Shown piece by piece: positions 1 through 7,843 of a stretch of 64,000 nt of DNA. Position 1 is the first letter of the stretch. The number at the start of each line of letters is the position of its first letter. The notes under the pieces are model-generated. The model made no database searches. It was not told the origin of the DNA and saw only the letters and a list, made by a program, of their open reading frames with translations. Made by a program: the position numbers and the translations under genes. Source of the DNA: an uncultured Caldimonas sp. (GTDB lineage Bacteria; Pseudomonadota; Gammaproteobacteria; Burkholderiales; Burkholderiaceae); NCBI RefSeq assembly GCF_946480305.1, contig NZ_CAMLJQ010000003.1:1-64000 (forward strand). Direction: 5' to 3'.

Positions 1-151
1 GCTGTGTCGGCTTGTGGATTTTCGGGCCGGCAGGCCCGAGTGGTGAAATTGGTAGGTGAGGTTTGGCAGTGCCAAACCGAACGCGGACGCGGGTCCGCTG
101 TGTCGGCTTGTGGATTTTCGGGCCGGCAGGCCCGAGTGGTGAAATTGGTAG
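1..151. repeat. 55-bp direct repeat (1-55 and 97-151) spanning the tRNA-Leu leader and 5' end
   Basis: Bases 1-55 are repeated exactly at 97-151, a period of 96 bp. Each copy carries a leader with a 7-bp hairpin (TCGGGCC/GGCCCGA with a GGCA loop) followed by the first 22 nt of tRNA-Leu. The 41-nt spacer (56-96) holds another perfect hairpin, GTTTGGC/GCCAAAC at 61-77. The first copy starts at the window edge, so the repeat may extend further left. A local tandem duplication is the simplest reading. Confidence 0.9.
34..55 (+). pseudogene. Truncated 5' fragment of tRNA-Leu
   Basis: These 22 nt are identical to the first 22 nt of the complete tRNA-Leu at 130-221 (acceptor 5' strand and start of the D arm). 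The match ends at GGTAG, after which unrelated sequence follows, so no anticodon arm, T arm or CCA end is present. It is a by-product of the 96-bp-period duplication and cannot make a functional tRNA. Confidence 0.8.
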
Positions 152-221
152 ACACAGCGGACTTAAAATCCGCCGCTCGCCGCAAGGCAGCGTACCGGTT
201 CGATTCCGGTCTCGGGCACCA
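130..221 (+). tRNA. tRNA-Leu (anticodon UAA)
   Basis: A class II tRNA. The acceptor strand GCCCGAG (130-136) pairs with CTCGGGC (211-217), followed by A and an encoded CCA (219-221). The anticodon stem GCGGA/TCCGC encloses the loop CTTAAAA, giving anticodon TAA, which reads UUA and UUG leucine codons. The long variable arm (around GCAA) and the T loop TTCGATT are as expected for tRNA-Leu. The upstream leader contains a 12-nt exact reverse complement (93-104) of the tRNA's D-stem/anticodon-stem segment (151-162). Confidence 0.96.
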
Positions 222-305
222 TCTCTGCGCCGCCATCGCGGCGCCCTCTCTCCTCTGGCATCATCCGTCGCCGAGCCGGTCACCGACGGCTGAGGAGACA
301 CGACG

Positions 306-1607
306 ATGCCCTGGTTCCCGCAAGCCGCACTCAACGAAGGAGTGCGCAAGCGCGAGGTGTTCGCGTGGGCGATGTACGACTTCGCCAACTCGGGCTACAC
401 GACTGTGGTGCTCACCGCAGTATTCAACGCGTACTTCGTCGGCGTGATCGCGGGCAACGCCGAATGGGCCACGCTCGCCTGGACCGCCTCGCTCGCGGTG
501 TCGTGCGCATTGGTGATGATCACGATGCCGACGCTCGGCGCCTATGCCGATCTGCGCGCCGCGAAGAAGCGGCTGCTTGCATTCACCACGGCAGGCTGCG
601 TCTTGAGCACGCTGGCGCTGGCTGCGGCGGGGCAGGGCGACATCACGCTTGCGGTGGTTGCCATCGTCCTCTCGAACAGCTGCTACGCGTACGGCGAATC
701 GCTGATCGCCGCGTTCCTGCCGGAACTCGCCCGCCAGGATGCGCTGGGTCGCGTCTCCGGCTGGGGCTGGAGCTTCGGGTATTTCGGCGGCATGCTGTCG
801 CTGGGCCTGAGCCTAGGCTACGTGCTGTGGGCTCAGGGGCAGGGCATGCCCGCCTCGGAGTTCGTGCCAGTGACGATGTTCATCACAGCCGGGGTCTATG
901 GGCTGGCCTCGCTCGCGACCTTTGCGCTCCTCAAGGAACGAGCAGTGCCGCAAGCCGCGGCGCTGGTCGAGGGGGGCGTGAGAGCGTCGCTGCGCAGGCT
1001 GGCGCAGACATGGCGCAACGCGCGACAGTATCGCGACTTCGTGTGGCTCCTCGCATGCACCGCCAGCTACCAGGCTGGCATCGCGGTCGTCATCGCGCTG
1101 GCGGCGGTCTACGCCGAACAGGTGCTTGGTTTCCAGCAGGCACAGACGATGGCACTGGTGTTCCTCGTCAACATCGCATCCGCCGTGGGCGCGTTCGGCT
1201 TTGGCTACCTGCAGGATCGCGCGGGTCACAAGCGCGCACTCGGCATCACCCTGGTGGGGTGGGTGGTCATGGTCCTGTTGGCGTACCTGGCGACGTCTGC
1301 ACCGTTGTTCTGGGGAGCCGCAGTGATCGCCGGCTTGTGCATGGGGGCCAGTCAGTCGGCAGGCCGGGCCCTGACAGGAGCCTTCGCGCCTGCCAGGCAT
1401 CTCGCGGAGTTCTATGGGTTGTGGACGTTTGCCGTCCGGCTCGCTGCCATCATCGGGCCCGTCACCTACGGCCTGGTCACCTGGTGGACTTCTGGCAACC
1501 ACCGCCTCGCCATCCTTTCAACCGGCATCTTCTTCGTGCTGGGGTTGATGCTGCTGCGCCCGGTGGACGTGCAGCGAGGACAGGCCGCTGCGCAGGCGGC
1601 GCGCTGA
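306..1607 (+). CDS. MFS transporter, UMF1/Atg22-like family
   Basis: A 433-residue inner-membrane transporter of the major facilitator superfamily. The N-terminal stretch WAMYDFANSGYTTVV is the hallmark of the UMF1 family, bacterial relatives of the yeast vacuolar effluxer Atg22. About twelve hydrophobic segments are spread over the protein, with a hydrophilic central loop near residues 215-235 as in most MFS proteins. The ATG follows a GAGGAG ribosome site. Its stop codon abuts the murI stop on the other strand with no gap, so the two genes converge. The substrate cannot be told from sequence; amino acids are a possibility by analogy with Atg22. Confidence 0.9.
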   Translation: MPWFPQAALNEGVRKREVFAWAMYDFANSGYTTVVLTAVFNAYFVGVIAGNAEWATLAWTASLAVSCALVMITMPTLGAYADLRAAKKRLLAFTTAGCVLSTLALAAAGQGDITLAVVAIVLSNSCYAYGESLIAAFLPELARQDALGRVSGWGWSFGYFGGMLSLGLSLGYVLWAQGQGMPASEFVPVTMFITAGVYGLASLATFALLKERAVPQAAALVEGGVRASLRRLAQTWRNARQYRDFVWLLACTASYQAGIAVVIALAAVYAEQVLGFQQAQTMALVFLVNIASAVGAFGFGYLQDRAGHKRALGITLVGWVVMVLLAYLATSAPLFWGAAVIAGLCMGASQSAGRALTGAFAPARHLAEFYGLWTFAVRLAAIIGPVTYGLVTWWTSGNHRLAILSTGIFFVLGLMLLRPVDVQRGQAAAQAAR

Positions 1608-2426
1608 TCACGCAGCAGGCAACGGCGAGACACGCACCGGGAAGTCGAGCCACTGCGCGGCGATGCGCTGCATCCGCGTCACGTCTGCGCTCGTGTACAG
1701 CTGCACGGGATGCGCGGCAGCGCTTGCCGCCGGCGCCGACTGAATCTTCTCAAGCAGGCCCGCCGTGTGTCGCGCGACGGCGTCGGCCGTGTCGATGAGG
1801 CGCACCTCGGGGCCGAGCGCACGCTGGATGGTCTCCGCCACGAAGGGGTAGTGCGTGCAACCGAGCACGACCGTGTCGACGCCGGCGTCGCGCAAAGGCG
1901 TGCAGTAACGGTGCACCAGTTCGGACACCTGCGTTGCATGGGGGTCGCCTTGCTCGATCGCGTGCGCCAGCCCTGGGCAAGGCTGCAGGTGAATTTGCGC
2001 TTCGTTGCGAAAACCGTCGAGCAGCGTCTGGAACTTGGTGCTGGTCAGCGTGCCTGAGGTGGCCAGCACGCCGATGCAGCGCTTCTGGCTCTGGGCAACG
2101 GCGGGCTTCACGCCAGGCTCCACCCCGACGATCGTGAGCTCCGGATGCGCCTCACGAAGCAACTTGCCGGCGGCCGCCGTGGCGGTGTTGCACGCCATCA
2201 CGAGGATCCGCGCGCCTTGCTGCTGCAGGAATTCGGTGATGAAGCGGCAGCGGGCCACCACGTAGTCGTCGCCGCGCTCGCCATATGGTGCAAAACCGGA
2301 ATCGGCAACGTAGACGAGGGGCGTTGCGGGAAGCCGCCGCCGCAGTGCGCGCAGCACCGAGAGTCCTCCCACGCCCGAATCGAAAACGCCGACCGTGACA
2401 GGGAGCGTGTGGATCTCGTCGTGCAT
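1608..2426 (-). CDS. murI: Glutamate racemase
   Basis: Cytoplasmic cofactor-independent racemase that makes D-glutamate for peptidoglycan. The 272-residue length fits the family. The Asp/Glu racemase signatures are present: FDSGVGG at residues 15-21, the first catalytic cysteine C79 in MACNTAT, and the second catalytic cysteine C190 in GCTHYP. The ATG-initiated N-terminus has a short MHDEIHTLPV extension before the first beta strand. It is transcribed alone, convergent with the MFS gene, and its upstream region faces that of etfB. Confidence 0.97.
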   Translation of the reverse strand: MHDEIHTLPVTVGVFDSGVGGLSVLRALRRRLPATPLVYVADSGFAPYGERGDDYVVARCRFITEFLQQQGARILVMACNTATAAAGKLLREAHPELTIVGVEPGVKPAVAQSQKRCIGVLATSGTLTSTKFQTLLDGFRNEAQIHLQPCPGLAHAIEQGDPHATQVSELVHRYCTPLRDAGVDTVVLGCTHYPFVAETIQRALGPEVRLIDTADAVARHTAGLLEKIQSAPAASAAAHPVQLYTSADVTRMQRIAAQWLDFPVRVSPLPAA

Positions 2427-2584
2427 GGGTACAGATCGGGGGTTGAGGGCAAAGGCGCGGCGCGAGTCTAGCAGGGGCTTGCTTCTTGCTTCGCGAGGAG
2501 ATGTTGTTGAGTCACTTCTCTAACACCGCGAGGAAAGCGTTGGACAGAGCAGCATGGACTGCCGGTAGAATCGACAAAAAATAG

Positions 2585-2598
2585 AACGAACGTTCGTT
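2585..2598. promoter_or_regulatory. 14-bp perfect palindrome upstream of etfBA (TetR-type operator candidate)
   Basis: AACGAACGTTCGTT is perfectly self-complementary and lies 122 bp before the etfB start, in a locally AT-richer stretch. Palindromes of this form are typical targets of TetR-family repressors of fatty acid degradation in proteobacteria. The assignment to a specific regulator is inference. The 293-bp region 2427-2719 contains this site, the second operator at 2687-2702, and no convincing gene. Confidence 0.55.
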
Positions 2599-2686
2599 TT
2601 TATGCGATCATGCGGGGGCTTGCGAAAGGCCAGCAAAGTCGCGTGCGTGGCAGCCACCTGTGTGCACCGCACCATAGAATCCGGAA

Positions 2687-2702
2687 TTAACGTTTACGTC
2701 AA
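2687..2702. promoter_or_regulatory. Operator-like palindrome TTAACGT-TT-ACGTCAA before etfB
   Basis: The 16-bp element ends 17 bp before the etfB ATG and overlaps the approach to the ribosome-binding site. It differs by one arm position from the perfect palindrome TTGACGT-AA-ACGTCAA at 38093-38108 in front of a hydroxyacyl-CoA dehydrogenase. The shared form suggests one regulator of acyl-CoA catabolism, of the LiuR (MerR-type) or FadP/PsrA (TetR-type) kind. Which regulator is not known from the sequence. Confidence 0.6.
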
Positions 2703-2719
2703 TCAAAGGAGAACGTCGC

Positions 2720-3469
2720 ATGAAGGCACTGGTCCCGGTCAAGCGCGTCGTCGACTACAACGTGAAAGTTCGCGTGAAGTCCGACGGCACGGGGGTCGAC
2801 ATCGCCAACGTCAAGATGAGCATGAACCCCTTCGACGAGATCGCCGTCGAGGAGGCCACCCGCCTGAAGGAGAAGGGCGTCCTGACCGAGATCGTGGCGG
2901 TTTCCTGCGGCGTGCAGCAATGCCAGGAAACCCTGCGCACGGCCATGGCCATCGGTGCCGACCGGGGCATCCTCGTCGAAACGGCCGAGGAGTTGCAGCC
3001 GCTCGCCGTGGCGAAGATCCTCAAGGCGCTGGTCGACAAGGAAAAGCCCGACCTGATCATCCTCGGCAAGCAGGCGATCGACGATGACTGCAACCAGACC
3101 GGCCAGATGCTGGCCGCGTTGCTGGACCTCCCGCAAGCCACCTTCGCGTCCAAGGTCGAAGTGGCCGACGGCCATGCGACCGTCACGCGCGAAGTCGATG
3201 GCGGCCTGGAGACCATCAAGCTCAAGCTGCCCGCGGTCGTCACGACCGACCTGCGCCTGAACGAGCCGCGCTACGTGACGCTGCCCAACATCATGAAGGC
3301 GAAGAAGAAGCAACTGGACACGGTGAAGCCCGCCGATCTGGGCGTGGACGTGACCCCGCGCATCAAGACGCTGAAGGTCAGCGAGCCGCCGAAGCGCGGT
3401 GCCGGCGTGAAGGTGCCGGATGTCGCGACGCTGGTGAGCAAGCTCAAGAACGAAGCCAAGGTGATCTGA
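2720..3469 (+). CDS. etfB: Electron transfer flavoprotein subunit beta
   Basis: The 249-residue beta subunit of the heterodimeric ETF, which takes electrons from acyl-CoA dehydrogenases and passes them to ETF:quinone oxidoreductase. The N-terminus [16 protein letters not shown] and the segment [11 protein letters not shown] are characteristic, as is the AMP-binding loop region near residues 120-135 ([15 protein letters not shown]). AAAGGAG sits 7 bp before the ATG. It is followed after 13 bp by etfA, and the pair precedes an acyl-CoA dehydrogenase gene. Confidence 0.97.
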   Translation: MKALVPVKRVVDYNVKVRVKSDGTGVDIANVKMSMNPFDEIAVEEATRLKEKGVLTEIVAVSCGVQQCQETLRTAMAIGADRGILVETAEELQPLAVAKILKALVDKEKPDLIILGKQAIDDDCNQTGQMLAALLDLPQATFASKVEVADGHATVTREVDGGLETIKLKLPAVVTTDLRLNEPRYVTLPNIMKAKKKQLDTVKPADLGVDVTPRIKTLKVSEPPKRGAGVKVPDVATLVSKLKNEAKVI

Positions 3470-3482
3470 AGGAGTTGATGAG

Positions 3483-4415
3483 ATGACTGCACTGGTGATT
3501 GCTGAACACGACAACAACTCCATCAAGGGCGCCACGCTGAACACCGTGACCGCTGCGGCCCAATGCGGCGGCGAGGTTCACGTGCTGGTGGCCGGCGCCA
3601 ATGCCGCCGAAGCGGCAAAGCAGGCCGCGCAGATCGCTGGCGTGAGCAAGGTGCTGCACGCAGATGCCGCATCGCTGGCCGAGGGCCTGGCCGAGAACGT
3701 CGCGGCCCAGGTGCTGGCGGTGGCAGGCAACTACAGCCACATCCTGTTCCCGTCGACCGCCTCGGGCAAGAACGTTGCGCCGCGGGTGGCGGCCAAGCTC
3801 GACGTGGCCCAGATTTCCGACATCACGAAGGTCGAGAGCGCCGATACGTTCGAGCGCCCGATCTATGCGGGCAACGCGGTTGCGACGGTCCAGAGCACCG
3901 ACCAGGTGAAGGTCATCACGGTGCGCACGACGGGCTTCGATGCCGCAGCCGCGACGGGCGGCTCGGCCTCCGTCGACAGCGTGGCAGCCGTCGGCGATAC
4001 CGGCACCTCCAGCTTCGTCGGCCGTGAAGTGACGAAGAGCGATCGGCCCGAGCTGACGGCCGCGAAGATCATCGTCTCCGGTGGTCGCGCATTGGGTTCG
4101 AGCGAGAAGTTCACCGAGTTGTTGACGCCGCTGGCAGACAAGCTCGGTGCTGCGCTGGGTGCGAGCCGCGCCGCAGTGGACGCCGGTTATGCACCGAACG
4201 ACTGGCAGGTCGGCCAGACCGGCAAGATCGTTGCGCCGCAGCTCTACGTGGCGTGCGGCATCTCGGGCGCCATCCAGCACCTGGCGGGCATGAAGGACTC
4301 CAAGGTGATCGTCGCGATCAACAAGGACCCGGAAGCGCCGATCTTCAGTGTGGCCGACTACGGGCTGGAAGCCGACATCTTCACCGCGGTGCCGGAGCTG
4401 GTGAAGTCGCTCTGA
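3483..4415 (+). CDS. etfA: Electron transfer flavoprotein subunit alpha
   Basis: The 310-residue FAD-binding subunit of ETF. The N-terminal domain starts [11 protein letters not shown]. The C-terminal FAD domain contains [12 protein letters not shown] (about 200-211), [17 protein letters not shown] (about 237-253) and the [11 protein letters not shown] / NKDPEAPIF motifs that contact the flavin. It forms an operon with etfB, and a strong intrinsic terminator follows at 4435-4472. Confidence 0.97.
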   Translation: MTALVIAEHDNNSIKGATLNTVTAAAQCGGEVHVLVAGANAAEAAKQAAQIAGVSKVLHADAASLAEGLAENVAAQVLAVAGNYSHILFPSTASGKNVAPRVAAKLDVAQISDITKVESADTFERPIYAGNAVATVQSTDQVKVITVRTTGFDAAAATGGSASVDSVAAVGDTGTSSFVGREVTKSDRPELTAAKIIVSGGRALGSSEKFTELLTPLADKLGAALGASRAAVDAGYAPNDWQVGQTGKIVAPQLYVACGISGAIQHLAGMKDSKVIVAINKDPEAPIFSVADYGLEADIFTAVPELVKSL

Positions 4416-4434
4416 GCGCCGATGCCGTGACGAG

Positions 4435-4472
4435 AAACCCGTTCGCCCCCTTGCCGGGCAGCGGGTTTTTTT
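4435..4472 (+). terminator. Rho-independent terminator after etfBA
   Basis: Stem AAACCCG (4435-4441) pairs with CGGGTTT (4462-4468), with an internal GC-rich loop, and runs into TTTTTTT. It ends the etfBA transcript, so the acyl-CoA dehydrogenase at 4524 should have its own promoter or rely on read-through. Confidence 0.85.
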
Positions 4473-4523
4473 CCGCCTTGCATTCGACGAATTGCATTTG
4501 AGAACCTGTTAGGAGACAACGCC

Positions 4524-6329
4524 GTGAGTTACCAAGCGCCCGTGAAGGACATGCTGTTCTGCATGAAGGAACTGGCCAGTCTGGAGGAAGTTGCCAAGAT
4601 CCCGGGCTTCGAGGAGTCGGGCGTCGAGACCGCGCAGGCGGTGCTCGAGGAATGCGCGAAGTTCAACGAAGGCGTCGTCGCCCCGCTGAACTGGGAAGGC
4701 GACAAGAACCCGGGCGGTTGGAGCGACGGCCGCGTCACGACGGCCCCCGGTTTCAAGGAGGCGTTCAAGCAATACGCCGAGGGCGGCTGGCAAGGCCTGC
4801 AGCACCCCACTGAATTCGGTGGCCAGGGCTTGCCGAAGACCATCGGCGCGGCGTGCGGCGAAATTCTCAACAGCGCGAACCTCAGCTTCGCCCTGTGCCC
4901 GTTGCTCACCGACGGTGCCGTGGAGGCGCTGCTGACGGCGGGCACGCCGGAGCAGCAACAGCTGTACATCCCGAAGATGCTGTCCGGCGAATGGACGGGC
5001 ACGATGAACCTGACCGAGCCCCAGGCAGGGTCCGACCTGGCCCTGGTGCGAACCAAGGCGGTACCGCAGGGCGATGGCACCTACCGGATCAGCGGCCAGA
5101 AGATTTTCATCACCTACGGCGAGCACGACATGGCGGACAACATCGTCCACCTCGTGCTGGCCCGCATGCCCGACGCACCCGAAGGCGTGAAGGGCATTTC
5201 GCTGTTCATCGTGCCGAAGTTCATGGTGAATGCCGACGGCTCGCTGGGCAAGCGAAACGACGTGTATTGCGCCTCCATCGAGCACAAGATGGGCATCAAG
5301 GCCAGCCCGACGGCCGTGCTGGTGTACGGCGACGACAAGGGCGAGGTCGGCGCAGGAGCCATCGGCTACCTGGTGGGCCAGGAGAACCGCGGCCTCGAAT
5401 ACATGTTCATCATGATGAATGCGGCTCGCTTCGCGGTGGGCGTGCAGGGCATCGCCGTTGCCGAGCGGGCCTACCAGAAGGCGGTGGAGTATGCGAAGGA
5501 CCGGGTCCAATCGCGCCCCGTCGACGGTTCGCTGCCGGCCGCGGCGCCCATCATCCATCACCCGGACGTGCGCCGCATGCTGATGACGATGCGGGCGTAC
5601 ACCGAAGGCTGCCGCGCAATGGCCATCGTCGCGGCTGCAGCGTACGACGCCGCCCATCACCACCCGGACGCCGAGGTGCGCAAGCAGAACCAGGCCTTCT
5701 ACGAATTCATGGTGCCGCTCGTCAAAGGCTACAGCACCGAGATGAGCCTGGAGGTGACCAGCCTCGGCGTGCAGGTGCACGGCGGCATGGGCTTCATCGA
5801 GGAGACGGGCGCCGCGCAGTACTACCGCGACGCGAAGATCCTGACCATCTATGAAGGCACGACCGCCATCCAGGCCAACGATCTGGTGGGCCGCAAGACG
5901 GCGCGCGACGGTGGCCAGACGGCCAAGGCGATCGCCGCCCAGATCGAGGCCACCGAGACCGAGTTGGCCAGGCGTGAAAGCGCTGCTGCCCGCTCGATGC
6001 TCAAGCGCCTGAAGGCGGCCCGCGAGGCTTTCATCGACGTCGTGAATTTCGTGGCGGGCCAGACCAAGGCTGCACCGAACGCGGTGTTCGCAGGCAGCGT
6101 GCCGTATCTGATGCTGGCCGGCAACCTGGTGGCAGGCTGGCAAATGGCCCGTGCACTGATCGTGGCCGAGGACAAGGCAGCGGCCGGCGAAGAGGTCGCC
6201 TTCATGCAGGCCAAGGCAGCGACGGCGCGCTTCTACGCTGAGCACCTGCTGTCCAAGGCCCCTGGCCTGCGCGACAGCATCCTCGAGGGCGGCGAGAGCG
6301 TCACGGCGCTTGCGCTCGACGCTTTTTGA
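4524..6329 (+). CDS. Long-type acyl-CoA dehydrogenase with C-terminal extension
   Basis: A 601-residue FAD enzyme for the first step of beta-oxidation, longer than the usual 380-400 residues. It has an extra N-terminal segment (about 1-35) and a C-terminal domain (about 465-600) found in the FadE-like subgroup of pseudomonads and betaproteobacteria. Core motifs are MNLTEPQAGSDL (about 155-166), the C-terminal alpha domain from about 290, and IYEGTTAIQ (about 443-451), whose Glu is the family's catalytic base. Translation starts at GTG, 7 bp after AGGAGA. The neighbouring etfBA supplies its electron acceptor. Confidence 0.94.
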   Translation: MSYQAPVKDMLFCMKELASLEEVAKIPGFEESGVETAQAVLEECAKFNEGVVAPLNWEGDKNPGGWSDGRVTTAPGFKEAFKQYAEGGWQGLQHPTEFGGQGLPKTIGAACGEILNSANLSFALCPLLTDGAVEALLTAGTPEQQQLYIPKMLSGEWTGTMNLTEPQAGSDLALVRTKAVPQGDGTYRISGQKIFITYGEHDMADNIVHLVLARMPDAPEGVKGISLFIVPKFMVNADGSLGKRNDVYCASIEHKMGIKASPTAVLVYGDDKGEVGAGAIGYLVGQENRGLEYMFIMMNAARFAVGVQGIAVAERAYQKAVEYAKDRVQSRPVDGSLPAAAPIIHHPDVRRMLMTMRAYTEGCRAMAIVAAAAYDAAHHHPDAEVRKQNQAFYEFMVPLVKGYSTEMSLEVTSLGVQVHGGMGFIEETGAAQYYRDAKILTIYEGTTAIQANDLVGRKTARDGGQTAKAIAAQIEATETELARRESAAARSMLKRLKAAREAFIDVVNFVAGQTKAAPNAVFAGSVPYLMLAGNLVAGWQMARALIVAEDKAAAGEEVAFMQAKAATARFYAEHLLSKAPGLRDSILEGGESVTALALDAF

Positions 6330-6396
6330 GAAACCGGACACCCGACACTGAACCAGGCGGTGCCGGCCTGCCGAGCCGCCAGACAAGGAGACCGTT

Positions 6397-7350
6397 GTGC
6401 CTTTGCCTCCCGTGCTGCAGAACCTGCCGATGCCTGTCATCGGCTCGCCGCTGTTCATCATCAGCAATCCCCGGCTCGTGATCGAGCAGTGCAAGGCCGG
6501 CGTGATCGGCTCGATGCCGGCGCTCAATGCCCGGCCGGCATCGCAGCTCGACGAATGGCTGGCTGAAATCACGGAAACGCTGGCGGCCTACAACCGCGAG
6601 CATCCGGAACGGCCGGCTGCTCCGTTCGCCATCAACCAGATCGTGCACAAGTCCAACGACCGCCTGGAGCATGACCTTGAGCTCTGCGTGAAGTACAAGG
6701 TGCCGGTCATCATCACCTCGCTCGGCGCCCGCACCGACGTGAACGAGGCAGTGCACAGCTACGGCGGGGTGGTGCTGCACGACATCATCAACAACACCTT
6801 TGCCCGCAAGGCGATCGAGAAGGGCGCAGACGGCCTCATCGCGGTGGCTGCCGGTGCCGGAGGCCATGCCGGCACGACCAGTCCTTTTGCGCTGGTCCAG
6901 GAGATCCGCGAGTGGTTCGATGGGCCACTTGCGTTGTCAGGCGCCATTGCGACGGGCCAGGCGGTGCTGGCGTCGCAGGCGATGGGCGCGGACTTCGCGT
7001 ACGTCGGCTCGGCGTTCATCGCGACCGAGGAAGCTCGCGCGACCGATGGCTACAAGCAGATGATCACGCAGAGCACGAGCCAGGACATCGTCTATTCCAA
7101 CCTGTTCACCGGCGTGCATGGCAACTATCTGCGCGGCTCCATCGTCAATGCAGGGCTGGACCCGGACCACCTGCCCGAGAGCGACCCCAGCAAGATGAAC
7201 TTCGGGGGCGAGGGCGCCAAGAAGGCCTGGAAGGACATCTGGGGCTGTGGCCAGGGCATCGGCGCGGTCAAGGAGGTGGTGCCGGCACGCGTGCTGATCG
7301 ACCGGCTGCGCCGCGAGTACATGGAGGCGAAGCAGCGGCTTTGCGCCTGA
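6397..7350 (+). CDS. Nitronate monooxygenase / 2-nitropropane dioxygenase family flavoprotein
   Basis: A 317-residue TIM-barrel FMN protein. Family features are the N-terminal LPMPVIGSPLFIISNPRLV, the glycine-rich AAGAGGHAGTTSPFALV (about 150-166) with the conserved His, and the phosphate-binding LSGAIATGQAVLASQAMGADFAYVGS region written here by position only (about 178-206). GTG is the start, 6 bp after AAGGAG. It follows the acyl-CoA dehydrogenase by 67 bp and is probably co-transcribed. Members act on alkyl nitronates or as enoyl reductases; the real substrate is open. Confidence 0.88.
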   Translation: MPLPPVLQNLPMPVIGSPLFIISNPRLVIEQCKAGVIGSMPALNARPASQLDEWLAEITETLAAYNREHPERPAAPFAINQIVHKSNDRLEHDLELCVKYKVPVIITSLGARTDVNEAVHSYGGVVLHDIINNTFARKAIEKGADGLIAVAAGAGGHAGTTSPFALVQEIREWFDGPLALSGAIATGQAVLASQAMGADFAYVGSAFIATEEARATDGYKQMITQSTSQDIVYSNLFTGVHGNYLRGSIVNAGLDPDHLPESDPSKMNFGGEGAKKAWKDIWGCGQGIGAVKEVVPARVLIDRLRREYMEAKQRLCA

Positions 7351-7369
7351 CCCTGCGCGGACGTTGCCG

Positions 7370-7399
7370 GGCCGCCGCCGCAAGGCGAGCGGCCTTTTT
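7370..7399 (+). terminator. Rho-independent terminator after the nitronate monooxygenase gene
   Basis: GGCCGC (7370-7375) pairs with GCGGCC (7389-7394), and five T residues follow. It lies 20 bp after the stop codon and separates this unit from the convergent small gene at 7409. Confidence 0.75.
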
Positions 7400-7408
7400 G
7401 CTGCCGCT

Positions 7409-7663
7409 TCAACGCTGCGAAGCGGGGCGCCACGGCATCTTCATGTAGACGTTCCCGGCTTCGAGCTCATCGAGCATCTGCTCAAGCCGCCTCAGCTGGG
7501 TTTCCTCGGTGGCTCCGCGGGTGATCCATCCGATGTAGTCGTTGCGCTGGTACGGGGGGCGGGCAGCGTAGGCTTGCGTCAGACCGCGCGCTTCGAGCGC
7601 CTGCTTTACGAACCCGGGCATGAGGTGCACTGGACGCTTGAGTGTGGGCATGGCTGGGGTCAT
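7409..7663 (-). CDS. Small YdeI/OmpD-associated (OmdA domain) protein
   Basis: An 84-residue protein starting MTPAMPTLKRPVHLM. The segment RPPYQRNDYIGWI...A...T..RRL..ML.ELE.G..YMKM.W is typical of the C-terminal OmdA domain of YdeI/OmpD-associated proteins, so this is a single-domain version lacking the larger N-terminal part. I chose the ATG at 7663 because AAAGGGA precedes it. A further 38 codons are open upstream but carry no homology I recognise. Its role is unknown; E. coli YdeI has been linked to peptide resistance. It is divergent from the radical SAM gene. Confidence 0.8.
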   Translation of the reverse strand: MTPAMPTLKRPVHLMPGFVKQALEARGLTQAYAARPPYQRNDYIGWITRGATEETQLRRLEQMLDELEAGNVYMKMPWRPASQR

Positions 7664-7817
7664 CGATTCGGGTTTCCCTTTCTGCGAGCGTGAAGTGTTG
7701 ACGCGCCGCGGGCGGCGCCATATCCCCATTGAGGGTGACGCGTGCAACCCGGCGTAAACCGTGCAACACCGAAGCACGTGAGGAGCTCAGGGCTGGTTCT
7801 CCGTTCGAGGAGGAATA

Positions 7818-7837
7818 TACTGTATGGAAACACAGTT
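7818..7837. promoter_or_regulatory. LexA (SOS) box in front of the radical SAM gene
   Basis: TACTGTATGGAAACACAGTT contains the invariant CTGT-N8-ACAG arrangement (7820-7835). It matches the gammaproteobacterial consensus TACTGTATATATATACAGTA at all outer positions except the last. The box ends 6 bp before the ATG at 7844, and TATACT (7816-7821) overlapping it could serve as a -10 element. LexA bound here would block the start of transcription. Confidence 0.85.
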
Positions 7838-7843
7838 ACCGCC

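Noticed and set aside
1..221. Phage or island attachment site at the tRNA-Leu gene
   Set aside because: Integration normally duplicates the 3' end of a tRNA. Here the 5' end is repeated and no integrase lies nearby.
2602..3087. Open frame overlapping the etfB start in another frame
   Set aside because: It overlaps a certain gene and its product has no family resemblance.
4509..6572. 687-codon open frame antisense to the acyl-CoA dehydrogenase
   Set aside because: Shadow of third-position GC bias; the plus-strand enzyme has complete motifs and a ribosome site.
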